A DNA stretch of 64,000 bases from Proteles cristata cristata (GCA_017311185.1 JAESUZ010002383.1:1178001-1242000); one strand, 5' to 3'. Shown: positions 1-11,535, counted from the stretch's first letter. Numbers and translations are program-made. The notes: generated by a model from the letters alone, not told the origin.

Positions 1-1009
1 TTCCGAATACTAATGCTTTTGTCTTAAATATAATGTTTTTCCCCTCCAAATCTTCAGATAAAAGAGATATTCTAGCTTTCTGGTACTCTCTAAAACCAAA
101 GCTGTTTATCTTGGCACAATACCTACACTTCTGGAGTTATCTAACTCTGTATGGGTATGTGGGGAGTCAAGTATAGGGCCAACAAGCTAGGGCTATGTTC
201 TCTGCCAATGCAATTAGGAGTCAATTAAATGCACCAACCTAAAGTAATAAATTGTTATACAGTAAGTGAAAGTGATTTGAGAATACACATCATTTGGTAA
301 GTTTCTAAAATAGAAAGAAAGGTAACTTAAAGATAGTTAGCAAAATGTTGGCATTTATTAAGTGCATACACCTGAGTACCCACTATTACTGATATTTAAA
401 AATTAAATGTGTCAAAAATGTGTTTCAACCTAAGCGATATATGTACCTAAAATTCATATTCAACTTTGAATAAATGTTCTTGCAATTGCTAACAAGTTAT
501 TTATTAAACCAAGTCAGAGATCTGATTCTATAGAATTTCTGTCTCTCAGGTAGCCAGCAGAAGGTAAGTGTCTGTGTAGATAACAAAATCTTCAGAAGCT
601 TATGTATACAAAGGTTGACACCTACCTGGCACAATAGGCAAAAGGGAATCAAAGGTAAAATGAAAGATTGCAACCTAATGAAAGAAACCATAAAAGTACA
701 AGGAAAATTAAGAAATATTTTTATTGTTGGGAGAGGGAGCCCTTACCAAGGATGACATAAAAAATATAGAAGCTATCAAAGAAATATTAATAAATGTACA
801 ATAAAGTTTTAATATTTCAGTATGACAAACTATAACAAAGAGAATAAAAGGCTACATGATAAAATAACTATTTCCAACACAAAAGGATCAAAGTCTATAA
901 AGTAAAGAAGGTTTTATAAATCAAGAGAAAAAAAAGAGAAGTGGGGACTAGGCAATCTACAAAAGAAACACAAATAATTACCACGTATAACAAATACTAA
1001 TATATAGCC
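1..1009. other. AT-rich unique DNA, no gene seen
   Basis: No recognisable repeat, splice-framed exon or long open frame. The short frames have many stops on both strands and no paired splice signals. Confidence 0.5.
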
Positions 1010-1245
1010 TATCATATGCCTGGTACTGTTCTACTATCTTTCGTAATTAGTAAATTAAGAGCTCACAATTCCAAGTAAGTCCTGTTATTATCCCTGTTTT
1101 ACAGAATAGACAACTAAGGCACAAAGAGAATTAAATAATTAAATAATTTGTCCAAGGTCACCCAGCTAGTAAGCATGGGGACAAGGATATGTATGAATCA
1201 GGAAGACAGGTGTGCCACTCAAGACTCTTACCCACAAGGCTCTAT
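1010..1245 (+). repeat. MIR-like ancient SINE
   Basis: The MIR core is readable: TACTGTTCTACTATCTTTCG, then TTATTATCCCTGTTTTACAG, a GGCACAAAGAG motif, and CCAAGGTCACCCAGCTAGTA. This order matches the mammalian MIR consensus (cell-size wording, 'TTTTACAGATGAGGAAACTGAGGCAC' region) with many substitutions. An open frame over it is incidental. Confidence 0.7.
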
Positions 1246-2849
1246 TATCATACATATGTATCAAGAGGATAAACGATTCGTGTTTTTAGAGCACCTTTAT
1301 TTCAAGAGTACCTATGTACTAACTCCTCAGCAATGTCTCAATACAAAAAGTAAACATCCTTTTCACATGGATAAGATATGTATTGTTCTTTGGTACACAG
1401 GAAGACAGCACTATTAACTTCATATTAATAATGGTCAGCAAAGCTAATCACTACTGATTTATCAGAACCGCGAGGTAATCATCCAGTTTCTCTTAATTTC
1501 AGCATCTCTTGTAATCTTAAGTATCAAGCCATGCAAACCTGGTTGGCAACAAGGATTCAGTTTGGGGCCAAGGAACAATGTGAATCCTAGTAGTTTCCAA
1601 ATGATAAATAAGCACAGTTATGTTTGTCTTCTTCCTCAAAGAGACAAAGCAGGGCAGAATTAGGATCAGCATTTAAAAATGCAGACTAGTATATGCAATC
1701 CATGAATGTGCAGTTTCTTTGGTGAAAATTTCAGATAGAATTTTCAGCAAAAAAAAAAAAAAATGCAAAACTGATACTGTTAGGTCAAAGCATGACTTTA
1801 TCATGCCTAGTCCCTAATGTTTGATTTGATAGCACAAAAGAACTGAAAACTTAGGCATTAAAAAGTTTACTTTTACACAATGAAAATCAGTTTATTCTAG
1901 GTTAACAAAATATCAAAAAATCATTTAATTTTTTGTGTGGTGAAGAAATCTGGCTTCTACAGGTAAAAATTAAGTACTCTCCCCTTAAATACTGAGGGGG
2001 AAAAAAAGAATAACATTACTGAAGTTATCTGAAATAGAATTTGGCAAAGCACACTGCATTCTTCCTCCCTTATGACTACCTGGTTGTTCAATGTCATTTC
2101 ATTAGATGAACACAACGCTGCATTTCCTCCTTGAGAGTAAAACATGTAATCAGGCAGCCACATTTATAAAATAAACCAGCTGCACAATACCAACACACAT
2201 CAGCTTCTTCTCTTAAGGTCAGCAAATCAACACAACCAATTGGTTAAAGGTCTCTAGTGAGAAAGACAAGAAAACATTTATGCTGTATTTGGAAAGAATG
2301 TAAATTTACATTCTCAGAGTCAGTCACTTGAACAAGATTATAAGCACCAGCATTTCAAAATGCTAAATGTCTAAGTGATTTATAAATAGTTACTAGCATA
2401 CAAAAATTTAGTGAGGAACCACAGAAGTTAACAAAGCTGCAGTAAGTATTAGCTATGTTTTAAAACAACAAAGGAGAAGAAAGAACTACCTTGACCTAAA
2501 GGAGTCTGTGAAACCCAAGAGAGGTGGTTAGCAATGACATTTATCAACAAATACATAAAATAATTTTATGATGACATTTAAAGAGAGGGGAAGAGACTTT
2601 TGGTAAGCTGAAGAACGGACAAAATTTATTAGTTGAGTACTACAAGACTATGAGATAAATTACTTTTAGAGTAGTAGTGACAGATCAGGTGTTACATGAA
2701 TATGCTGCTTTCTGAGTGGAGAAATGCGGAAGATAGGAAAAAGAAGCCCATTTAATGGAAATGGAGTATATAAACTAAGGTTGAAGAAGACAAAAAAATG
2801 TATGTAGAGCTGACAAGGGCATGAGAAAATTTGTGATCCTGAAGTTTAA
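1246..2849. other. Unique DNA, no gene seen
   Basis: AT-rich sequence with a short A-run near 1750. A 68-codon frame on the - strand at 1957-2163 has no flanking splice signals or family motif and I do not treat it as a gene. Confidence 0.45.
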
Positions 2850-3400
2850 ATTCCTCATATCTTACAGCCCAACACTTCTAGACCTACACATTAAGGAAAT
2901 GCATACATTTACTTAAGTAGCCATGTACAAAAATACTCACTTAATTGTTTTATTTAAAAGCAAAGAATGGGAAAAAACAAATGTCTACCAATAAAGAAAT
3001 TGATTTAAAAAAAAAACATGAGCACTGTAGTATACTCCTTCTGTACAGTATGATCAACAATTAAAATGAATGATCTAAATAAAGCTCTATCAACGTAAGT
3101 CTAAAAGAATGTTAGAATGTTTAGTGAAAAAGCAGAATGATCTCTACAGTACAATGCAACTTATGTAAAAAATTAAAAATCACACAAGCATTGATGGTAA
3201 AAGTACACATTTATTTCACGTTAGTAATTCTCTCTGGAGAGGGAAAGGAAAAAAAGGTTTCAGGTGAGAGAGAAAAGGGACTTCAATCATGTCTTTATTA
3301 TTCTAATTCTTAAAAAAAATCTGTAGAAAATATAATAAAAGGTTAGCATTGCTAATTTTGAGAAGTACTCAATGTTTGCTATAATGCTCCTTTCTTTGGT
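2850..3400 (+). repeat. Ancient L1-like/HAL1-like fragment
   Basis: The order of motifs resembles the 3' part of an old LINE in sense orientation: a CAACACTTCTAGACCTACAC stretch, AAAAAACAAATGTCTACCAA, an ATTAAAATGAATGATC segment and an ATCTCTACAGTACAATGCAA segment, then a purine-rich GAGAGGGAAAGG tract. Strong divergence and indels mark it as an old copy. Family assignment is by memory of LINE word order. Confidence 0.45.
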
Positions 3401-3699
3401 CTTGACATTTTTCATTAAAACATGTTCTAAAAACAAACAACAGGATAATAGCATCAAAGGGTGGATATATTTGAAGATTAGAAGTTTACTCTTGATCTCA
3501 TGAGGGAAAGAAAGCTTAAATAACAGAGGAACTCATTTTAAGAGAAGCCATAGAGAATGATCTTACAATTCTAGATTGTAAGTTACAATTGTAGATGGAC
3601 TGTGTTCTAGCAGGAAAATGTTATAAGAATTGTGGTGGAAAGTGACTAGAGCATAGACAAAGGATTCAAAGATGAAGGATGAAAAGGAAAAAAAGATTT

Positions 3700-3835
3700 C
3701 ATTCATTGATTCTCATCTTTTGAAGAGATACTATGTGCAAAGTGCTCTGACGACTAAGGATACAGCAATGAACTTGGCAGACGTGCTTACATGCTAATGC
3801 AGGGACAAAGCCAACAAGATAATTACTGATTGTGA
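3700..3835 (-). repeat. L2 3' end
   Basis: Reads TTCATTCATTGATTCTCATC, then CTATGTGCAAAGTGCTCTGA and GATACAGCAATGAACTTGGC. These match the reverse complement of the L2 3' end (the TTCATTCATTCAACAAATAT and 'CTATGTGCCAGGCACTG' words), with typical old-copy divergence. Confidence 0.55.
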
Positions 3836-3884
3836 TATATACTTTAAAATCAATAATATTAACAGCAAACTCTTAAATAGCTAT

Positions 3885-4090
3885 TATAATTTACAAAGTA
3901 CTATTCCCAAAGCTTTCAACGTGTTAATTTAATTCTCATTAACTCTATCAGGTTGGTGCTCTTATTATCTCAATTTTACAAATGAGAAAACTGAAGCAGA
4001 CAAAGAATAATAAGCTTGTCCAAGGTTGTGAGACTAGTATATGGCAGTTAGAATTTCAAATCAGGTAGTCTGGTTCTAGAGGCCTTGCTA
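3885..4090 (+). repeat. MIR
   Basis: Shows the MIR order: TTAATTTAATTCTCATTAAC, CTCTTATTATCTCAATTTTA, CAAATGAGAAAACTGAAGC, TTGTCCAAGGTTGTGAGAC and a degenerate TTCAAATCAGG end. Better conserved than the copy near 1.1 kb. Confidence 0.75.
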
Positions 4091-4475
4091 TTTGCCATTA
4101 CCTATATATACTACCTATAGAAATGAAGTGTTACTTTCACAGAAAAATAGGGGAAGCCAGCTAGATACAGGGGTGGTCAGAAAAATTTAGGACTGTGATA
4201 GCTGACACAGTTATGACACAACACAATGAAGGTGTAGGTGGTGCATGCTACCCACAAACACAGGGAAAAATGGGAGGAAAAAAGGATTTGGCGCAGAACA
4301 ATGACTGGGTAGAATCACTGTATAGATAGAGGCTTTGAATTATCAACACAGATGAAGATGCTAAGAAGCCACCAAGCAAGACAAGAAGTGGGGTTTGGGA
4401 CAGAATCCCTAGCAACAACAAACCCTTCAAGAGATGAGTACGGAGGTGGAGAAACAAAAAGTCTACCAGATTTGG

Positions 4476-4678
4476 AAGCATCTGGATGGCTCATAGGGTT
4501 GAGTGTCCAACTTTGGCTCAGGTCATGATATCATGGTTTGTGGACTTGAGCCCTGGGTCAGGCTCTGCGCTCATTGCACAGAACCTGCCTAGGATTCTCT
4601 TTCTCTCTCTTTCTCTCTCTCTCTCTCCTCCCACACACACACACACTCTGTCAGAATAAATAAATAAACTTAAAAAAA
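4476..4678 (+). mobile_element. CAN-SINE, older subtype
   Basis: tRNA-derived head with TGGATGGCTCATAGGGTTGA and GGTCATGATATCATGG, then a (CT)n and (CA)n body and an A-rich tail. The words GAACCTGCCTAGGATTCTC place it in an older subtype. The element is flanked by a perfect 20-bp duplication, AAAAAGTCTACCAGATTTGG, at 4456-4475 and 4679-4698. Confidence 0.93.
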
Positions 4679-4816
4679 AAAAAGTCTACCAGATTTGGTA
4701 ACAAAGTTAGTAAAAGACACAAAGTTAGTGGAAGACTGCCAGGATGGAAAGTACACAGGCCAAAGAGAACAGGGGAGGAAGGAGGGAGAGAAGGTAGAGG
4801 TTTAAAAGGAAAAAAA

Positions 4817-5023
4817 GGGGCGCCTGGGCGGCTTAGTCGGTTAAGCGTCCGACTTTAGCTTAGGTCATGATCTCGCAGTTCGTGGGTTCGAGCTCCGCAT
4901 CGGGCTCTGTGCTGACTGCCAGCTCAGAGCCTGGAGCCTGTGACTCCCTCTCTCTCTGACCCTCCCCTGCTCACGCTCTCTCTCTCTCTCTCTTAGAAAT
5001 AAATAAAACATTAAAAAAAATAA
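4817..5023 (+). mobile_element. CAN-SINE, young felid subtype
   Basis: Starts GGGGCGCCTGGGCGGCTTAG. It has the young-subtype words TTAGCTTAGGTCATGATCTC, GACTGCCAGCTCAGAGCC and AGAAATAAATAAAACATT. Part of the middle (GTTTCAGTC) is missing, so GAGCC runs directly into TGTGACTCC. Flanked by TAAAAGGAAAA (4803-4813 and 5024-5034). Confidence 0.93.
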
Positions 5024-5179
5024 TAAAAGGAAAAGAAAATTAAGAATGAGAAGGAAAATCTGAAGTGGAAAGAAATGAAGAAATGGCGTCAGAAGTACAA
5101 GTAGAGGGATTAACCTTGAAAGAATTCACTGTCATCAGAAACTGAAGGGAATGGGGCAGCACACAGAGAATTCATTATC

Positions 5180-5399
5180 TTTTTTTTTTTTTTTAATTTA
5201 TTTCTAGGAGAGAGAGAGAGAGAGAGAGCGCGTGAGCAGGGGAGGGTCAGAGAGAGAGGGAGTCACAGACTGAAACAGGCTCCAGGCTCTGAGCTGGCAG
5301 TCAGCACAGAGCCCGACGCGGGGCTCGAACCCACGAACCGCGAGATCATGACCTAAGCGAAAGTCGGACGCTTAACTGACTAAGCCACCCAGGCGCCCC
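5180..5399 (-). mobile_element. CAN-SINE, young felid subtype
   Basis: Reverse orientation: poly-T, TTATTTCTAGGAGAGAG, a (GA)n tract, GAAACAGGCTCCAGGCTCTG, GCGAGATCATGACCTAAGCG and the head ending CACCCAGGCGCCCC. GAATTCAT occurs on both flanks as the likely target duplication. Little decay at CpG sites suggests recent insertion. Confidence 0.93.
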
Positions 5400-5654
5400 G
5401 AGGGAATTCATATCTAATAAACACCTTTTCTATTTTAAAGAACATAACTTGCTAGAAGTCAGGAAGTTAGGATGGCTGTGGGGGCTGGGTAGAAGAGTGG
5501 GTGAGGATAATAAATACCGGAGTGAGTCCCTAAGGGGAGGCTCATTCTAAGGCTAATACCAACATCCAGAACTGTTTAGGCACAGTTCTTGGGGAGACTA
5601 CAAAACTGGAGCATTCCCATAATTCTGTAACTGAAGTCTGTGTAATGGGAGTGA

Positions 5655-5871
5655 TTTTAAAAAAATTAAAAACCCCATTTTTTAAATGTTTATTTTTGAG
5701 AGAGCGAGATAGTAGGGAGGGGCGAAGACCTAGAGACACAGAATCTGAAGCAGGCTCCAGGCTCTGAGCTCTGAGCACAGAGCCCTTCGTGGGCCTTGAA
5801 CTGATGAACTGTGAGATCATGATCTGAGCTTAAGCCAGATGCTTAACCAACTAAGCCACCCAGGTGTCCCG
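5655..5871 (-). mobile_element. CAN-SINE, intermediate age
   Basis: Contains GAATCTGAAGCAGGCTCCAG, GTGAGATCATGATCTGAGC and the head complement CCACCCAGGTGTCCC. Flanked by TGGGAGTGA at 5646-5654 and 5872-5880. CpG sites are mostly lost. Confidence 0.92.
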
Positions 5872-5880
5872 TGGGAGTGA

Positions 5881-6989
5881 GTTAAATGAGACAGCTCAGG
5901 TGCAATTTGGCTATGGACCAGCCTAAATGTCCTTTCTTAGCCATTCCAGATCTGACTTTATATCACTGTGTGGTACAGTGCTTAAGAAGCTTAATAATGC
6001 CAAATCAAAATGGAGAAAGTCAGAAATTAGGAAAGCTGGAGTACTAAAAGAACTCTACATGTATCTTTATGTAGCAGAGGTGCTAGTTTGAGCCAAAGCA
6101 GAAGGTATGAACCAAAGCAGCAGAGAAGTGGGAGACAATCAGCTTACAGTGCCCAGGTGATGAAGCCTAGGACAGAAGACTGTAGGGAATATGGTACCCT
6201 GAAGACTAATGTTGGATGCTCTAAGAGGTGGAATCTTGGGCAGGGACATGAGCAAATTTATGGCAAGCACTAGCAAAAGTGGCAGTGGGCCAAAGGAGGG
6301 CAAAATTGGAAGAGCTCCGAGGAACTACCTTGGAGAATCAAAGGGTAACATGATGAGACTCTAAAGGCATTCAGATATTATAAGAAGGCAAGAGACAATG
6401 CAATAAAGTGAAGGCCATTATTGTAACTCTGTACCTGAAGGCTTTATTAACTTACTAGTGAGACTAAAATGTATCTTGCCTTAATTCTCAACCTATCACC
6501 CAGTCTGGGATTAAACTGGGAGCTCCCTACTTACTGTTAAATGTTGGCTTGAAATAGATCATGTTGTAATAACCTCTCTTGGCACATAATAAAATCTCTT
6601 ATTACAAAGAGGAAAAAAAAGACTGGTCTTACCATCTGATCATGCTTTGGGAAATAAACAAAGAACATTTAAAGGTTTTGATTCCTGGAAACTGGGCACA
6701 GATAATGAGGATGAGAGAAGAATTAAAGATATGGGCATGTAAGAAAAAAGACGTTTTTTACATCTTGAGTTTGAATGATTATAGTTCATTCTTTAAATAG
6801 TGTATTATCTATGAGAGATGCTTCTGAGTAATGAACTGGCTAGAGGAAACTGTTTGGTGGGAGAAATAACTATGTATTCATTCGTGACCTCAAGTTTTCT
6901 CTTCTAAATGAGAACCACAAAAGTAAATTATTTCCCTAACACAGAACACCAAAGAAACTACTGATAGAGAATAAAATACTGTATAATGA
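5881..6989. other. Unique DNA, no gene seen
   Basis: Purine-rich AT sequence. Two small open frames (6088-6273 and 6579-6800, +) have no splice context or recognisable motif. No repeat recognised with confidence. Confidence 0.4.
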
Positions 6990-7720
6990 AGAATTTGGCT
7001 GGCTTTTGTCCTTGGTTACTGGGAGGTAGTTTCTAAATCCTTTCCACGGGACTGTTTTTGTTACTGATGGTAGATTCTGATACTTTATGTTAATGAGGTG
7101 ACTCTGGGTAGTCCCCTAAGTACTTGATGCTAATGAATGACCCAGGAAGAGGACAGGTCACAAGAGAAAGACTAACCAACCAGGTGATCAGCAAGTTGGA
7201 GTTTTGAGCTATGTGATATTACCTGATCTCTTAGAAGGAAAGAATGGGGCAGGAGTTTGAGTTTAACTGCATGACCAATGGTTCAATCATGCCTACGTAA
7301 AGCAACTTCAATAAAGCCTTTGAATGTCGAAACTTGCATTTACAGGAATATCACTGTACAGGAGAATAACACATCCTAATTCCATAGAGAGAGGGGAAGG
7401 GAAGCTTTACATCTGTGATACTCCTAGACCTTGTGTTTGGTGTCTTTACTTTGTCTGGTACAGATTGTATCCTTTATTAATAAAACTATAATTTTAAGTA
7501 TAGTACTTTCTTGATTTCTATTAAGATGTTCTAATGAATTATCAATCCTGAGTAATAGGAACCTTTAAATTTGTAGCCAGCTGGTCAGAGGTGTGGGTGG
7601 CCTGGTGTCTGAAATGAGAGCAGATTTGTGGGGGATTGTGCGCTTAACCAGTGAAGTTAGGCCTAACTCTGGGTTAGCTGGTATTAGAAGTCACTGCAAT
7701 TACTAACTAACCTTTTGCAG
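6990..7720 (+). repeat. Probable old retroviral LTR (solo, degraded)
   Basis: The stretch carries LTR-like features in sense orientation: an AATAAAGCCTTTGAATG word, a polyadenylation-type AATAAAACTATAATTTTAAG, then GATTTGTAGCCAGC-like text (TTTGTAGCCAGCTGGTCAGA), GGTGTGGGTGGCCTGGTGTC and CGCTTAACCAGTGAAGTTAG. This order recalls a mammalian ERV LTR, recognised from memory. No gag, pol or env remnant lies next to it. Both ends are approximate. Confidence 0.45.
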
Positions 7721-8935
7721 TGTCTAGTTCATTTATTACATTCCTTACTTTTTTTTTTTTGTACTGGGTTCAGAGCATATTTGTAGTTTATAGTTCACGA
7801 ATAAAAGTGATCATCATGAGCATAAGGCCAGTTTCTTTATTCAGCCATTCCTAACACCATCATTGAGAAGGTATATACTTTACACAGACTGTGGCTAGTG
7901 CTAGCCCATCCTGTAAGAAACCTTTAGTCTTTGTGGTATTATAGCTAAACTCTGATGTGGTACTCCCTTTACTTCTTCAAAATGCTATTTTACTTGATAT
8001 TTTTTTCCCCTCTGTATCACTAATACAACTAATTTACCTCCATGTACTTTTTACCCATGGCTAGCATTTCATTCTTATCACCAGATCACAATGAAAATTC
8101 TTTGAAGGCCTTGAAAGTATTAAGCTCTGTCATCAAAGAGTCTTAGTAAAACACATGCTGGGCTTCTGGCACATTTTTCTAATCCACCCAAAAGTTCTTT
8201 GATGGCTTAATGTATTTTGTCAACATGTGAAACTTCATATTCTCTCTAGCATTTGAATCAGTAGGTCTAACATAACCCATTTCTTTCTTATGACAAAAAT
8301 TTGTTTCCTTTATAGGATTTTAATTTAGGTTAAAATTGGCAGACATTCTGTTTTATAACTACTAATGTGTCACCCTTCATTTTTTGAATTGCCAACCACA
8401 TTCCTTCTAACAAAGGATCACAAACCTCTTTCAAGAAAGCACCTAGGGATTATGTTCGGGGGGCGGGGGGGGAAAGCTCAAAAATGTTTTATTTCTGTCA
8501 CTCAAAGAGCATTCATGGTCAGTAAAAATAGCATAAAAACAGCTTGAGGTAGAACAGGTGTTGTCTTTCAGTTGCCCTCATCCACCTTTATACTCTACAA
8601 AAGGATGTGTACAACAAAGTGCAAATACTTTTACACTTTGAGGATGCTGCTACAAGGCATGAGTGAACACTGCTGAGAGCTTCATGGTCTCCTGAATCCA
8701 ACACTATACACGGAAATGGTAGAATGAACAGATACAACTCTGTAAAACACCTAAGGTTCTGTGCAATTTAAGTGGTTCAAATGCCTACGGCTTTGCACAA
8801 AGTGAAGAAACTCAGTCTAATAAATTTCAGATCTGATTTTTTAATGATTTTCATTATTTCCTAGCTATGTCTACCACATTGAATTGTTTTAGTAGTTATT
8901 AATTCTTAATACATTTGTTGCTTTCTTTACAACAG
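7721..8935. other. Unique DNA, no gene seen
   Basis: Mostly AT-rich. It includes a G-rich run at 8457-8472 (two runs of seven to eight G separated by C). A 60-codon frame over the run has no support as a gene. Confidence 0.4.
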
Positions 8936-9047
8936 TCTCATTGGAAGCTCAGTGGGGGCACGCAGCCCTCAATTAGTTCGGTGTTCATTTTCTACCGATG
9001 AGAAGAAATGGTCTTTCTGGTGGTCCCATAGTACAGTCTGGCATCAG
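8936..9047 (+). other. Candidate internal exon, 112 nt
   Basis: A pyrimidine-rich acceptor (TTGCTTTCTTTACAACAG, ending 8935) precedes it and a GTATGC donor (9048 on) follows. Within the interval one frame stays open: after one leading base there are 37 codons without a stop, beginning LIGSSVGARSPQLVRC and ending FWWSHSTVWHQ. The segment is visibly richer in GC and CpG than its flanks. I do not recognise the product, and no partner exon is identified in the window. It could be chance: a 112-nt stretch often has one open frame. Treat it as a prediction only. Confidence 0.3.
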
Positions 9048-9231
9048 GTATGCTTGGTAATCAGTTACTGCACATGTTAAACTACTTTAAGAAACTACAT
9101 ATGTTCTTTGTAGAAGTGCCTGCTGTTAAAGGAGGAAATCATACAACCTTCTCAGCATTTAAAAACAAAGGGAAAAAGAGAAAATGTTCAATGCACGTAA
9201 TAGACTGAGTAGATTTATAGACACCATAGAG

Positions 9232-9655
9232 CAGCAATTCTCAATTATTTTTAACCATGAAAGGATCCTACTGAAAATCTCATTAAATCTACGGATCTTT
9301 ACGGCAGAAATGCGGTACTCATACACGTCTAGGTTCACAGACATTTTTGCTTGTGGTTTTCAGGGTTTTTAGGGTCTCAGAAGCATATACATGAAACCTA
9401 GTTAGCAACTCGTTTTGCATTTTACATGTAACATTTTTATACTTATGTTGTAGGTAAAGCATGAAATATGTATATATATGCACACGTGCATGCACGCACA
9501 TGCACACACACACAGTTCCCCCTTCCAAACCTGCTCTGGTCACGTGAGAAGATGAGGCTAGATCAAGATACATTAACTGGGCTTCATGCTTTCCTCTAGT
9601 TATTAGAGCACATCTGTGGAACTCTATGGCTTAGAGGAACTTAGTTTGAAAAATT
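9232..9655. repeat. hAT/MER-like DNA transposon relic
   Basis: Begins GAGCAGCAATTCTCAATTAT and ends near GAACTTAGTTTGAAAAATTA, resembling the CAGTGGTTCTCAAACTTT-type terminal repeats of mammalian hAT MITEs. Internal text such as TAGGTTCACAGACATTTT and a dinucleotide expansion (9466-9514) fit a decayed copy. Family call is from memory. Confidence 0.4.
9466..9514. repeat. Alternating purine-pyrimidine tract
   Basis: Forty-nine bases alternate purine and pyrimidine without a break: a TATATATATG part, then CACACGTGCATGCACGCACA, then (CA)n. Such tracts favour Z-DNA and are prone to length change. Confidence 0.85.
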
Positions 9656-10160
9656 AAAAATCACTGTATTAATTTCATTAAAGATAATCTATCAATCAGA
9701 AAAAAAGTTGGTTGGTTAGAAAGGTGTGATGAGAAGGTTTACAGAGACAATGACTTTTGGGTCCTATTTCACCACCACCCCCAACCCCACTGGATCAGGA
9801 GTCTGATTATACAGCAGAGAAGATTATACAGAAGGGCAGAAATCAGAATGTAGAAACAAGTGCAACATTATTTCAAGAGGGATATATGTGAAAATGACTT
9901 TAACTGCTCTGAAAAGATTTTCATCTCACCTATCTTTCTTTGCTTCTTAAACTTACATAACTTGTTAACTGTGAATTTAATTTTCTTCCTTGATAGTTCT
10001 ATGCTAGTTATCACAAAACCACAGTGCTATTTCAAGATATATAATGCCTTCATCAAATTGCTGTTTTAGTCTGCTTTATAAAACAAAGTAAACACAATAT
10101 GATGACAGTTGCTAGGTTTGTGACTATGTAAACTAGGTAAATGTTAAGTGAAGTTCTATT
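9656..10160. other. Unique DNA, no gene seen
   Basis: AT-rich sequence with no recognised repeat. The open frame at 9860-10069 has no splice context. Confidence 0.4.
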
Positions 10161-10172
10161 CTTCAGAATATT

Positions 10173-10400
10173 AAAAAAATTTTTTTTAATGTTTATTTAT
10201 TTGACAGAGAGAGAGAGAGAGAGAGACAGAGTGTGAATGGGGGACGGACAGAGAGAGACAGGAAGACACAGAATCCAAAGCAGGTTCCCGGCTCTGAGTG
10301 GTTAGCACAGAGCTTGACGCAGAGCCTGAACCCACAAACAGCAAGATCATGACCTGAGTTGAAGTCGGACACTTAACTGACTGAGTCACCCAGGTGCCTC
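10173..10400 (-). mobile_element. CAN-SINE, intermediate age (first of a same-site pair)
   Basis: Poly-T, a (GA)n tract, GACACAGAATCCAAAGCAGG, GCAAGATCATGACCTGAG and CACCCAGGTGCC in that order. CAGAATATT flanks it at 10164-10172 and 10401-10409. The next SINE begins directly after the second copy. Confidence 0.92.
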
Positions 10401-10410
10401 CAGAATATTT

Positions 10411-10619
10411 AAAAAATTTTTAAATGTTTATTTAAAAAAATGAGAGGGAGAGGCACGGAGGAGGGGCAGTGAGAGAGAGGGAGACACAGAATCTGAAACA
10501 GGCTTTAGGCTCTGAGGCATCGGCACAGAGCTCAGCAAGGGGCTAGAACTCGGGAACAGGGAGATCATAACCGAGGCTGAAGTCAGATGCTTAATCAACT
10601 GAGTCACCTAGGCGCCCCA
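10411..10619 (-). mobile_element. CAN-SINE, older (second of a same-site pair)
   Basis: Same order as its neighbour but more decayed: GACACAGAATCTGAAACAGG, GAGATCATAACCGAGGCTGA, TCACCTAGGCGCCCC. It lies between CAGAATATT (10401) and a third related copy, CAGATTATTTT (near 10624), so two elements sit at one target sequence. Confidence 0.9.
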
Positions 10620-10698
10620 CCTCCCAGATTATTTTACCTGAGACATGAGATACAAAAAATTGAGGAAAACATCAAATCTTTAAAAACACACAGGGGAC

Positions 10699-10903
10699 AG
10701 GGCATGCATGGGTGGCTCAGTCAGTTGAGCGTCTGACTTTGGCTCAGGTCATGATCTCATACATGGCCAATGAGTTCGAGACCCACATCCAGCTCTGTGC
10801 TGACAGCTCAGAGCCTCGAGCCTGCTCTGGATTCTGTGTCTCCCTCGCTCTCTGTTCCTACCCCCTCTCAAAAATAAACCTTAAAAAATTAAAAAACAAC
10901 AAC
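10699..10903 (+). mobile_element. CAN-SINE, older
   Basis: GGGTGGCTCAGTCAGTTGAG head, GGTCATGATCTCATACATGG, GATTCTGTGTCTCCCTCGC, and an AAAAATAAACCTT tail. Flanked by AACACACAGGGGAC (10685-10698) and AACACACATGGGAC (10904-10917), one mismatch. Confidence 0.92.
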
Positions 10904-10919
10904 AACACACATGGGACCT

Positions 10920-11535
10920 CTCTGTCCTATTTGAGCTGCTTCCTGTAAATCTATAATAATTTCAAAGTACAAAGTTAAAAATGAAATTTAAAAAATCCCA
11001 ACATATGTCCAACTTAACACATTTGGAAAATGCAGAATGGTATAAAAAGCCGTATAGGTATACAGAAATACAAGTTTATCATAACCTGAAACAAAACTAT
11101 GAAGTGAGATATTGTCTTTTCTTTAAAAGTAAAAATTTTAAATCTGCTTTCCAAAAATCTTGAAAAACTAAAAGAAAAATCATTTAAGTAAAAAAGAATT
11201 CCTTTTGACAGTGTAAATGTGTATCTTTCGAAGACAAAACATTTTAAATGATAATTTCAATATATGACCATTTCAATCTACTTATAAGGCCTAAAATATA
11301 AGTTTCTAAAAATTAAAAAAAATGAGCAAATGGTAAAATCTGTTTATTTAAAATATATTTAATTATTTACCCATTAATATCTTTTAGAAAGCACAGAGTT
11401 TAATTCACAGTAATTAAATTGCAACTAGTAACTGCTATGAATTAACAACAAAAAAAATTAAAGTCAAGTGCAGACCTGTTTCCACTAAAAGCTGAAAAAT
11501 TGTATGGCAATGAAAATTTGAAGTGTACATGTGTG
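10920..11535. other. AT-rich unique DNA, no gene seen
   Basis: Very A/T-rich with several A-runs. No repeat family or exon structure recognised. Confidence 0.4.

Noticed and set aside
1957..2163. 68-codon - strand frame (starts MWLPDYMFYSQGG)
   Set aside because: Not bounded by splice signals, ends in a poly-Phe stretch from a T-rich run, and no family resemblance seen.
6990..7720. Proviral genes next to the LTR-like element
   Set aside because: No gag, pol or env-like frame is found within several kilobases; if real it is a solo LTR.
8457..8472. G-rich run as a G-quadruplex regulatory element
   Set aside because: Only two G-runs separated by a single C; it is short, isolated and without nearby promoter features.
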